In this document: piece by piece, positions 46,462-56,509 of the stretch
Layout of the letters: each line of letters begins with the position of its first letter
Numbering within the stretch: position 1 is the stretch's first letter
Source: Typha latifolia
Lineage: Eukaryota; Streptophyta; Magnoliopsida; Poales; Typhaceae
Direction: 5' to 3'
Assembly: GCA_019914945.1 (NCBI GenBank)
Contig: CM034100.1
Span: forward strand, 11,109,096 to 11,173,095
DNA: 64,000 nucleotides
Translations under genes and position numbers: made by a program
The notes under the pieces: model-generated
The model's database searches: none
The model's input: only the letters and a program-made list of their open reading frames with translations
Told to the model about the DNA's origin: nothing

Positions 46462-47493
46462 ATGCCTAGAAAAGCTGCAGTTTCCAAGAAACCTAGGCCG
46501 CCTTCCTCACCTACTTCGGCTCCCAAGTTTTCGACATCTACGGCTGCGGGGCGTTAGAAACATAATTTTGGCACCCGTCTTGTTATCTATGAACGACCGG
46601 TGGTCATTTCCGAATTTTCTTCTTTGGAGATAGAACAGATATTTACTGAGCGAGGATGGTTATCGGTGTGTGGGATGAGCGGGATTGCTTACGTGGAAGT
46701 TGTTCGGGAATTTTTTAGTAATGCCACGGTTTTAGACCGCTGTATACGTTCTACTGTTCGTGGGGTGTCTGTATAGTTGGACTCAGATGTTATTTGCGCT
46801 AAACTTCGTCTTCCTGCTGGTGAGTTCCAGTATCCAACATTTGCACCACTTCCAGATGTCGATGAATATGCTGGCACTATACTGATCAAAGGGGAACGTT
46901 GGAAGGGAAACATGATGCCGCATGCGAAGCTGACGTCCGTGGCTCGCATGCTTCACCTGTTTTGTCTGTACAACGTCATCCCCAAGACTCGACATTCAAG
47001 TATTAGTCTGGATCGTGCATTCCTTCTTCATGCAATGTTATCTGGAGTCTCGGTTGATTTGGCTGCGGTGATCTATGATTCAATACTCATAGCTGCACAG
47101 AAAGAAGCACCTCGTGAGGGGTTACCGTTTGGCATTTTTATTACAAATTTGTGCACTCAGAGTGGGGTGCGTGTGGATGCTTTGGAACCTTCTCTTACTT
47201 TGCACAAACCGTTGGATCGGATTACTCTTAAGTAGAGTCAAGCTCACGACCAATCGTCTCCTCTCAAGCCGTCCTCTTCCGTCGCTGGTCGCTCATCGCA
47301 CCTCGACAGTTCTGATGATAGCTCTGACGGTGACACATCTCACTCTGAGGGGGAGTTACCACAGTACTCTGACCGTTTCGACCAGCTTAGTACTCAAGTG
47401 CAGGATCTCCATTCGGTAGTGAATGATTTACGAGCTGAGCAAGCTCGTCAGGGGACTTTACTTGACTCTGTGTTGACGATTCTTCAGCGTTAG
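46462..47493 (+). pseudogene. Copia extra ORF (env-like position), plant 'putative transposon protein' domain
   Basis: One frame runs from ATG 46462 to TAG 47491-47493, interrupted only by TAG at 46555, 46774 and 47233: 343 codons with no shift. The N-terminus is basic and Ser/Pro rich. The middle (EIEQIFTERGWLS, VVREFFSNA, RGVSV, CAKLRLP, then a run of helices) fits the 'putative plant transposon protein' domain found in many plant elements. The C-terminus has an acidic SDDSSDGDTSHSEGE stretch and a coiled coil (FDQLSTQVQDLHSVVNDLRAEQ). No signal peptide or membrane segment is seen, so an envelope role is not supported. Function is unknown. Confidence 0.7.
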
Positions 47494-47857
47494 TTTCCTT
47501 CGAGTTCCTAGTCTTTGGCATTTGTGTCAAAAAGGGGGAGAGTGTCTAGGTGTCTAGGTGTGTAGGGGGAGCATGGTAATAGGGGGAGTTTATTAGAGTC
47601 TTTCTGTCTTTCTAACCTTGCATATAACTTTGCTTGGAGGATTTGTGAACTTTGTCTGTTTAAGTACTTTTGAACTTATGCTCCATTGATAACTTGTGTT
47701 TGGATTGTTTATTCATTTCAAGTTATTTTCACTTGATCTTGGATTGGTATATGTTTATTGGCAGGGATTAATGTGCAATATATTCTAGACTTGTTGATAG
47801 CTCAATTTGAAGTCTTTGTAATATCTTGTAACCTAGGTGTTTTGTCACAAATTGCCA

Positions 47858-47868
47858 AAGGAGGAGAT
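47858..47868 (+). other. Polypurine tract of the Copia element
   Basis: aaaggaggaga just before the 3' LTR start TGTTAGG. It is the expected primer for plus-strand DNA synthesis. Confidence 0.8.
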
Positions 47869-48892
47869 TGTTAGGTTTTTATTTGTTAGCAATTGTGTAC
47901 AAAATATTCTAAGTGTATTTTTTTTTATCTATATAAGCTTTCCAAAAGTCTAGAATATCTTTGGTTTGAAAAATTGCAAGATTATTGGAGAAAAGCCGTT
48001 GAGTTCACACCACATTCACAAACGCGTTCGAACGCGAAATATGCGTTCACACAGACAGAGAGCCGCGTTCACAAACGTGTTCGAATGTGGGTACTGCGTT
48101 CACACAGATAGAGAGCCGCATTCACAAACGCGTTCGAACGCGGGTACTGTGTTCACACAGACAAAGAGCCGCGTTCACAAACGCGTTCGAATGCAGGTAC
48201 TACGTTCACACAGACCAAGAGCTGCGTTCACAAATGCGTTCGAACGCAACCTGAAGAATTCAAGTTGTCGCGTTCGAACGCACTCGGGCCCGTTCGAACG
48301 CACCTGAGATCAAGTCATGCCGTTCGAATGCACCCGGGCAGCGTTTGAACGCACCAATGAAGTTTGATAAAATTGGACTTTCGTGAGCACGGATAAGACT
48401 TGGATTTGGCTCTATCTTGGAGATCATATATAAGGATTATGATGCCCTATCTCTAGGGTGGTTGAAGAAGCATTATTGAAGGAGACTTCTTGAGGCTACA
48501 TCAGTTCTTCAAAGGTTCCACTTATCATTAAAAAGTTAATCTTTCGTCTTAAGGGTTATCTAGACGAAAGATCAATCTCGAGAGTTACTGAGGTTGGACT
48601 TCAATCACGAGAAGCAGTGAATCGTGGGTTCTAGCGAACAAGACTGAGAAGAACAAAGTCATTTGGATCGACGGGTTGTTTTGTGAGTTAGTCTTGTAAC
48701 TGCTACTATTCTAGTGATTGGTTTTGATCCGAGTTTGGATCCGTGGTTTTTTTCCGTTTGGGTTTTTCCACGTTAAAATCTTGGCGTTCATCTCTGCTTT
48801 TGTTCTTAATATTTCTACGGACTTTTACTTAAGCGAACGAGTGTTATCGTTGCCTAGTATTTAGATACATACTTGTGTCTAGGGTTTTTTCA
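47869..48892 (+). repeat. 3' LTR of the Copia element
   Basis: TGTTAGG to TTTTCA, 1024 bp, followed by the gtaag duplication. It has five 53-bp units (about 48010-48250) and only two of the 20-bp units, compared with four in the 5' LTR. Confidence 0.92.
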
Positions 48893-48897
48893 GTAAG

Positions 48898-49072
48898 AGA
48901 GGCCAAAATATATCATCATGAGGCCTTGGAAGGTAACTAGAGCATTGATGAGACCAAAAGGAATCAGTCGGAACTCGTAAAGCCCATCCGGAGTCCGAAA
49001 TGCAGTTTTGTATACATCCGCTGGGCGAACTATAATTTGATGATACTCGGCCCTCAAGTCAAGCTTACTAAA
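48898..49072 (-). pseudogene. Family A3 RT fragment, right of the Copia insertion
   Basis: agaggccaaaatatatcatc and onward continues the RT text interrupted at 38973 (compare 60625-60790). It ends near 49072, where family A LTR text begins abruptly, so the RT fingers, protease and gag of A3 are deleted. Confidence 0.78.
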
Positions 49073-49249
49073 TATATTTACAACTTCCTAATCTACAACT
49101 TTTATATTTATGCCCTTCGTAGACTCATAACTTCATGATATACAACTTTTATATTTACGCCTTTCGCAGATTCGAATTGTAGCAGGGATGAAAACACAGA
49201 ATAATGTGGGTGATGGTGGTGGTGATAAGTGAAGTGGATGTTAGTGTTA
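49073..49249 (-). repeat. Family A LTR fragment
   Basis: Text ctacaacttttatatttacgcc...attcgaattgtagcaggg...gtggtggtgat matches 37060-37160. A short direct repeat (acaacttttatatttatgcc and acaacttttatatttacgcc) marks a small duplication at 49094 and 49143. It breaks at 49249 into a family B LTR. Confidence 0.78.
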
Positions 49250-50252
49250 TGATACGATCACGCCTCTGGCTATGGAGCTCTGATACCAGCTTGATACGAT
49301 CTCGCCTTTTTGGTGAAGGGTCGATCTTTTCCAATTCTTGATCTGGACTAGATCTGGCACGGAACTTTGAAATAAGATCCTGAACTATTCCGCCGTTGGA
49401 TTGATGTGAAATTTTGATATGTTGTCTCCCTAGAAAAGAGCTTTCCAACAAATCAAGTTTTGATATATTGTAGGCCCGGAAAAGAGCTTTCCAACAAATC
49501 AAGTTTCAGGCGAATTGGAGTTGGGGATCTCGAGATATCGTTCGTTTAGTGGACGAATGTCAGGATGCTCTGTTTTGGATCCGTGGATGGAGGCACGTGA
49601 TCCTAGGTAATGATGGTTGAAGGTGGACCGGCGTTAATGTGGTGGCACCGGTGAAAAGTGATGGTGGAAGGGTTGTGGTTGATGGAAGGATTAGGGCAAG
49701 TGTTGGATAGATTAGACGAAGGGGGAGAAGAGGGCCACCCCTAAGGGACTAGGGTGATTAGCCGGACGAGGGAGGTTAGAAGCGGCGTCGCCGGGGATTG
49801 AGAGGATGGGAGCGAAGAAGACGAAGGAGGCATGGCAAAACTCAATCTCAATAATCAATAATCAATTTGGTTGCCTACCACATCCTTTTATAGGCTAACC
49901 AACAACTCAAATTAACCCTAAAAACACAATTTTCGTCGACCGCGTTCGAACTCGCCCGACCGCGTTCGAACGCACCAAGTTTGCTCTTCTGGATTTGCGA
50001 ACGCGATGCAGGCATTCGAACGCGCGATCGAACGCGCCTGTCGGTATTTGCGAACGTGATGCAGGCGTTCACAATGCGTTCGAACGCACAGTACATTCTC
50101 TTCACCACGTTCACAACCCCGTTCACAAACCGTGTTCGAACTCACTCCACCCGCGTTCGAACGCGACTTACAGAAAACTTGTTTTAATGGAAATTAAACA
50201 CTAAAACATGAAATAAAAACACTCCTAAAGTGAATCCATGCTCGAGACGACG
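49250..50252 (-). repeat. Family B LTR (3' LTR of B copy 1)
   Basis: It starts TGATACGATCACGCC and holds the duplicated end with an internal primer-binding-site copy (ctctgatacca at 49278-49288). It ends at about 50252 in gacgacgtt, lacking the first ~20 LTR bases. Palindromes CGTTCGAACG lie at 49930-50165, and a TATA box (tataaaagg) at 49884-49892. An extra ~45-base segment at 49300-49345 is not in the other family B LTRs. Confidence 0.85.
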
Positions 50253-51862
50253 TTGAAATCTAGCTTAAGTTCCTCCATGGTATGATCTTCTGCATTGGTT
50301 CCCCACATATCTAAAGATATAGGAAATGCTGGTGTTGAAAGAGAGGCAAGCTCACTTGTGTCCGGTTGGCGCGAAAGAGCATCGGCGGCTCGATTTTCAA
50401 TCCCCTTTTTGTAGACTAATTCATAGTCATACCCCAGGAGTTTCGTGACCCACCGTTGTTGGGCTGGGGTGTGCACACGTTGCTCCATGAAGTAGGGTAA
50501 GCTACGCTGGTCCGTGCGGATAGTAAACCGTTGGCCAATCAAGTAGGGTCGCCATTTGGTGACGGCGTGTAGAATCGCTAGCATTTCACGCTAGTAGGTA
50601 GATAGCTGTCGCGACTGACTTGACAATGCTTTGCTCATATATGCCACGGGTCTGTCGTCTTGCATCAAAATTACTCCAATGCCCTCACCCGAAGCGTCGC
50701 ACTCCACCAAAAAGGGCTTGCTGAAATCTGATAGTGCTAGAACAGGAGCTGTAGACATAGCTGTCTTCAAGGCTTTGAAGGCCTCCGTTGCTTTGCCCGT
50801 CCATTGAAACCCACCTTTTCTGAGTAAGGAGGTCAGCAGGGCAGCAATTTTGCCATAGTTGGCAACAAATCGCCGGTAGTACCCTGTCAATCCAAGGAAT
50901 CCCCGCAATTCCCTCTGATTAGTAGGAATCGGCCAATCCACCATATTCTTGATCTTGCTTGGGTCAGCTTCCACTCCTTTTATAGAGATTATATGCTCCA
51001 AGTACTCCACTCTTGACTCTCCCCAAAGACACTTGCTCATCTTAACTTTTAGCTGGTTTTGTCGCAAGATATTTAATACCTCCCGCACGTGCCGCAAGTG
51101 CTCACTCCAATTCCTGCTATATACTAGAATATCGTCAAAGAAGACGAGCACGTACCGACGCAAGAGTGGGCGGAAGAGGTCATTCATCAGCCCTTGGAAG
51201 GTGGCCGGTGCATTGGTGAGCCCAAACGGCATGACTCGGAATTCATAGTGGCCATCGTGAGTTCGGAACGCCGTTTTGTGTACATCTTCAGGGTCGACTC
51301 GGATTTGATGGTATCCCGCTCTTAAGTCAAGTTTGCTGAAGTAGGCCGACCCTGTGAGCTCATCCAGCAACTCCTCAATCACCGGTATTGGATACCGGTC
51401 CTTGGCAGTAATTGCATTCAAGGCTCGGTAATCGACGCAAAACCGCCAACTCCAGTCTTTCTTCCGAACCAGCAGCACCGGCGATGAGTAGGCACTTCTA
51501 CTCGGTTGAATAATCCCTTGCTCGAGCATTTCCTCCACCAATTTACTGATCTCTTCCTTCTAGACATGCGGGTACCGATAGGGTCGAACATTCGCAGGTT
51601 CAGCACCTGGAATGATTTGGATGCGATGGTCATGACGACGGTTCAGCGGTAGTCCTCGGGGTTCCTTGAAGAGATCCTAAAACTCCTGCAGCAGCTCTTC
51701 CATGTCAGAGGCTACTTCCCTTGGTGGTGGATGTTCTGGTTCAACAACAGTCATTTGCAATAGTAGAGCTCGGTCCCCTGCACAAGGAAAACCCACAAGT
51801 GGTTGCAATGTCGGCCCTTGCCGCGGTTGATTTCCATCTAACAGCACCCTTCTTCCATTCCT
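50253..51862 (-). pseudogene. Family B copy 1 RT and RNase H
   Basis: RT is well preserved (50591-51541, 316 codons): [34 protein letters not shown], the catalytic VFFDDILVYS, and [14 protein letters not shown]. RNase H follows with VECDASGEGIGV and, after a stop at 50588-50590, REMLAILHAVTKWRP to AADALSRQP. Upstream TAG at 51560-51562 (PHV-stop-KEE) replaces the Gln kept in copy 2. A second TAG interrupts LLQEF-stop-DLF. RNase H runs directly into the LTR at 50252, so integrase and chromodomain are missing. Confidence 0.87.
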
Positions 51863-53367
51863 TCAAAATGTCAGTGTGAGGTTTGAGAAATCAAATGTTA
51901 CGGGCCCCAAGCTTTGAAGCCATTGGGTCCCCAAAACAATATCGGCACCTTGCAAGGCCAACGGATAAAGGTCCAATGTGAAAGTTTGGCCTTGCACCTT
52001 CAATTCCACACCTCCACAAATAAAATCTGCTCGCAATGTGGTGCCATCTCCGATCGTCACATCGAACTCTTCTGTGGGTTCCGATTCGAGCCCAATCTTC
52101 CTAAGGAGCCTCTTGTCAATGAAGTTGTGGGTGGACCCGGTGTCAATCAAGATTCTCACTGTGGTTTTCTTGACTACCCCGTTCACCCGCAAGGTCTTTG
52201 GCGCAGCTGTCCCCGAATAGGCATGGAGGGAGATTTCAGCTATCATGTCCTCCACGGGTTGCTCCTCAGCTTCTTCTCCTTGATGTCCAGCCACATCTGC
52301 ACCTTCAGCTGCAAACTCGTCCTCCGCTTCCTCCAATCCATCGATTAGCATCACCGATCCCATCGGTTTAGCGCAGCAATGCCTGGGTACAAACTTCTCA
52401 TCACAACGGAAGCATAGGCCCTTGGCTCTTGTTTCTTCTACTTGGGCAGGTGTGAGTGCTCGTCCCGGACCTCTGGGTGCGTACTTCACATCTTGGGATG
52501 GCTTTAAGGGTGCTCGAGGAGGTACCACTACAGCAGCAACTCTTGGTACTCCGGTGATGTTTCCTACCACTATGGTTGGTTGAGGTTGATTGCGGGTTCC
52601 TTGGCTCGTCCAACTTTGTTTCAGGTGTATCTTCATGGCCCTATGTTTGTCTTCCATAAGCACCTCATCTTCGAAGGCCTCCTTTAAGGTTCTAGGCCTT
52701 AAAGCCCTCACATCGGCTTGTATGTCACCCCGCAGCCCGGAGACGAAGGTGTTACGAAGTTGCTGATCCGTCCATGGTGAATGGCATCGGCTACTAATCC
52801 TCTCAAATTCTTCTTGGTATGACCCAACCGTGGTCTTTTGCACCGTCTTTGAGAGGAGAGCATCAAAGTCTTCATATCTCGATGTTCCAAATCGCCGTGT
52901 GATATCGGTGCAAAATTCAGCCCAAGTTTCGATAGCCTCAATGGCATTGGCTGCTCGAAACCAATGAAGCGCCGCATCCTCAAGGTGGAAGCTCGCAAGC
53001 GTCACCTTGTACTCTTCCGCCGTTCCTTGGTATGCAAAGAATTGCTTCGCCCTATACAACCAATCGATCGGGTCGCCACCTTTGAACTTGGGGAATTCGA
53101 GACACACGACTTGTCCACGGATGCCATTGTCTCGTTCCGGATCATGTCCTTGTCTAACCGGGGGAGGATGCACCATGAAGGGTTGATGATCCCTCCTTCG
53201 TTTTTGATTAACTTGCCGTGGTTCCGGATCGTATTGACCCGCCCACGGATCTTGATCTCCAAGGCGGTCTCCATAGTGGTTCACCCGTCGGATGGGTTCA
53301 CCTGCAACTAGACCTGGTGTAACCATCCTTGCTTGCCTCTTCCCATAGGGTGGTGGTAGTAGCGGCT
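51863..53367 (-). pseudogene. Family B copy 1 gag-protease, N-terminus deleted
   Basis: A 487-codon frame (51863-53326). Gag core (CLEFPKFKGGDPIDWLYRAK, ALHWFRAAN, FEDEVLMEDKHRAMK), zinc knuckle (GLCFRCDEKFVPRHC), then protease with RILIDTGSTHNFID intact and DIVLGTQWLQSLG. It stops at TGA 51863-51865 in LTLTF-stop-RNG, where copy 2 reads on as LTLTFRRNG. The first ~110 Gag codons, leader and primer-binding site are deleted at 53367/53368. Together with RT this would have been a single Gag-Pol frame. Confidence 0.87.
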
Positions 53368-53456
53368 TGATACGATCTTCTCTTTGGGGCTAAGGCTCTG
53401 ATACCGGCTTGATACGATCTGGCACGGAACTTTGAAACTAGATCCCAAAATATATG
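53368..53456 (-). repeat. Family B LTR remnant, 89 bp
   Basis: Only the PBS-side end of the LTR remains: TGATACGATCTTC, the internal primer-binding-site copy, the second TGATACGATC, and ggaactttgaaac up to aaaatat. Its junctions share gct (with gag on the left) and atat (with RNase H on the right), suggesting microhomology-mediated deletions. Confidence 0.85.
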
Positions 53457-54658
53457 CCACGGGTGTGTCGTCTTGCATCAAAATTATTCCAATGCCCTCA
53501 CCCGAAGCGTCGCACTCCACCAAAAAGGGCTTGCCGAAATCTGATAGTGCTAGAACCGGAGCTGTAGACATAGCTGTCTTCAAGGCTTTGAAGGCCTCCG
53601 TTGCTTTGCCCGTCCATTGAAACCCACCTTTTCTACAGGGCAGCAATTTTGCCATAGTTGGCAACAAATCGCCGGTAGTACCCTGTCAATCCAAGGAATC
53701 CCCGCAATTCCCTCTGATTAGTAGGAATCGGCCAATCCACCATATTCTTGATCTTGCTTGGGTCAGCTTCCACTCCTTTTACAGAGATTATATGCTCCAA
53801 GTACTCCACTCTTGACTCTCCCCAAAGACACTTGCTCATCTTAACTTTTAGCTGGTTTTGTCGCAAGATATTTAATACCTCCCGCACGTGCCGCAAGTGC
53901 TCACTCCAATTCCTGCTATATACTAGAATATCGTCAAAGAAGACGAGCACGTACCGACGCAAGAGTGGACGGAAGAGGTCATTCATCAGCCCTTGGAAGG
54001 TGGCCGGTGCATTGGTGAGCCCAAACGGCATGACTCGGAACTCATAGTGGCCATCGTGAGTTCGGAACGCCGTTTTGTGTACATCTTCAGGGTCGACTCG
54101 GATTTGATGGTATCCCGCTCTTAAGTCAAGTTTGCTGAAGTAGGCCGACCCTGTGAGCTCATCCAGCAACTCCTCGATCACCGGTATTGGATACCGGTCC
54201 TTGACAATAATTGCATTCAAGGCTCGGTAGTCGACGCAAAATCGCCAACTCCGGTCTTTCTTCCGAACCAAGAAGACCGGCGATGAGTAGGCACTTCTAC
54301 TCGGTTGAATAATCCCTTGCTCGAGCATTTCCTCCACCAATTTACTGATCTCTTCCTTCTGGACATGCGGGTACCGATAGGGTCGAACATTCGCAGGTTC
54401 CGCCCCTGGAATGATTTGGATGCGATGGTCATGACGACGGTTCGGCGGTAGTCCTCGGGGTTCCTTGAAGAGATCGTGAAACTCCTGCAGCAGCTCTTCC
54501 ATGTCAGAGGCTACTTCCTTTGATGGTGGAGGTTCTGGTTCAACAACAGCCATTTGCAATAGTAGAGCTCGGTCCCCTGCACAAGGAAAACCCACAAGTG
54601 GTTGCAATGTCGGCCCTTGCCGCGGTTGATTTCCATCGGTAAAGCACCCTTCTTCCAT
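53457..54658 (-). pseudogene. Family B copy 2 RT and start of RNase H
   Basis: The 341-codon frame 53633-54658 is almost identical to copy 1. It keeps PHVQKEEISKLV, VFFDDILVYS and [19 protein letters not shown] deletion of about 14 bases after ggaattttc-like text near 53632 (compare 50820-50838) shifts the frame into RNase H (53308-53667). RNase H is cut at 53456 in VECDASGEGIGIILMQDD. No integrase is present. Confidence 0.87.
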
Positions 54659-56477
54659 TCCTCCGAAATGTCAGTGTGAGGTTTGAGAAATCAAATGTTA
54701 CGGGCCCCAAGCTTTGAAGCCATTGAGTCCCCAAAATAATATCGGCACCTTGCAAGGCCAACGGATAAAGGTCCAATGTGAAAGTTTGGCCTTGCACCTT
54801 CAATTCCACACCTCCACAAATAAAATCTGCTCGCAGTGTGGTGCCATCTCGGATTGTCACATCGAACCCTTCCATGGGTTCCGACTCGAGCCCAATCTTC
54901 CTAAGGAGCCTCTTGTCAATGAAGTTGTGGGTGGACCCGGTGTCAATCAAGATTCTCACTGTGGTTTTCTTGATTACCCCGTTTACCCGCAAGGTCTTTA
55001 GTGTAGCTGTCCCCGAATAGGCGTGGAGGGAGATTTCGGCTATCCTGTCCTCCACGGGTTGCTCCTCAGTTTCTTCTCCTTGATGTCCAGCCACATCTGC
55101 ACCTTCAGCTGTAAACTCGTCCTCCGCTTCCTCCAATCCATCGATTAGCATCACCGATCCCATCGGTTTAGCACAGCGATGCCCGGGTACAAACTTCTCA
55201 TCACAACGGAAGCATAGGCCATTGGCTCTTCTTTCTTCTACTTGGGCTGGTGTGAGTGCTCGTCCCGGACCTCTAGGTGCATACTTCACATCTTGGGATG
55301 GCTTCAAGGGTGCTCGAGGAGGTACCACTGTGGCAGCAACCCTTGGTACTCCGATAGTATTTCCCGCCGCTATGTTTGGTTGAGCTTGATTGCGGCTTCC
55401 TTGGCTCATCCAACTCTGTTTCAAGTGTATCTTCATGGCCCTATGTTTGTCTTCCATAAGCACCGCATCTTCGAAGGCCTCCTTTAAGGTTCTAGGCCTT
55501 AAAGCCCTCACATCGGCTTGTATGTCACCCCGCAGCCCGGAGATGAAGGTGCTGCGAAGTTGCTGATCCGTCCATGGTGGATGACATCGGCTACTAATCC
55601 TCTCAAATTCTTCTTGGTATGACCCAACCGTGGTCTTTTGCACCGTCTTTGAGAGGAGAGCATCAAAGTCTTCATATCCCGATGCTCCAAATCGCCATGT
55701 GATATCGGCGCAAAATTCAGCCCAAGTTTCGATAGCCTCAGTGGCATTGGCTGCTCGAAACCAATGAAGCGCCGCATCCTCAAGGTGGAAGCTCGCAAGC
55801 ATCACCTTGTACTCTTCCGCCGTTCCTTGGTATGCAAAGAATTGCTCCGCCCTATACAACCAATCGATCGGGTCGCCACCTTTGAACTTGGGGAATTCGA
55901 GACGCATGACTTGTCCACGGATGCCATTGTCTCGTTCCGGATCATGTCCTTGTCTAACCGGGGGAGGATGCACCATGAAGGGTTGATGATCCCTCCTTCG
56001 GTTTTGATTAACTTGTTGTGGTTCCGGATCGTATTGACCCGCCCACGAATCTTGATCTCCAAGGCGGTCTCAATAGTGGTTCACCCGTCGGATGGGTTCA
56101 CCTGCAACTGGACCTGGTGTAACCATCCTTGCTTGCCTCTGCCCATAGGGTGGTGGTAGTAGCGGCTCTTGTGGTTGCGAAGGCTGAACCGGTGGCGGTG
56201 GGTTCAAGGGGGTGAACTCGCGTCGTGGGGTCGATGGTGCTTTCCCGTTCGCCCGTAGTTCCCGCATTATCTCCATCATCATGTGGTTGTTGATGGCCAA
56301 TTGCTCTAAAATAGACCCCAACATGGCTTGAACGCTAGGTTCTTCCGTATTCTGATTAGATCGGGCGGTTCCACGGGTGGAAGTCCTTGCAATCGTTTCT
56401 CCCTCCTCTATTGGGAGAATCTCTTCTTCATCATCTCGCCGTGCAGCCATGGATCTGGTTGTCGTCATTGGAAGCAC
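54640..56477 (-). pseudogene. Family B copy 2 gag-protease
   Basis: Gag starts at ATG 56448-56450 (MAARRDDEEEILP) or a few codons upstream. A single TGA at 56070-56072 (NHY-stop-DRL; copy 1 has NHYGDRL) separates the N-terminal 135-codon frame from the long frame 54540-55976. Domains in order are Gag core (RLEFPKFKGGDPIDWLYRAE), zinc knuckle (GLCFRCDEKFVPGHRC) and protease with ILIDTGSTHNFID. A one-base insertion near 54640 shifts it out of the RT frame. Apart from these two lesions it is the best-preserved gag in the window. Confidence 0.88.
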
Positions 56478-56493
56478 TTGTCCGAGGAAAGGT

Positions 56494-56506
56494 GGCTCTG
56501 ATACCA
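56494..56506 (-). other. Primer-binding site of family B copy 2
   Basis: ggctctgatacca (TGGTATCAGAGCC on the minus strand) lies three bases from the LTR end at 56510. A second copy lies inside the LTR at 56536-56548. Confidence 0.88.
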
Positions 56507-56509
56507 GAT

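Larger units (their letters stand above)
38974..48892 (+). mobile_element. SIRE-like Ty1/Copia retrotransposon, 9.9 kb, TSD gtaag
   Basis: The element has two LTRs of 1015 and 1024 bp (TGTTAGG...TTTTCA), a TGGTATCAGAG primer-binding site, and gag, protease, integrase, RT-RNase H in Copia order. An extra ORF follows pol, then a polypurine tract. It is flanked by gtaag at 38969-38973 and 48893-48897. Removing it restores family A RT text (accttcgtaagagaggcc). Length, ~1-kb LTRs and the extra ORF after pol point to the SIRE/Maximus lineage. LTRs differ at about 7 of the last 118 bases by eye, so the insertion is not recent. All coding parts carry stops or shifts. Confidence 0.92.

Noticed and set aside
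46462..47493. Retroviral-type envelope gene in the Copia element
   Set aside because: No signal peptide, membrane segment or cleavage site is visible. The readable domain is the plant 'putative transposon protein' type.
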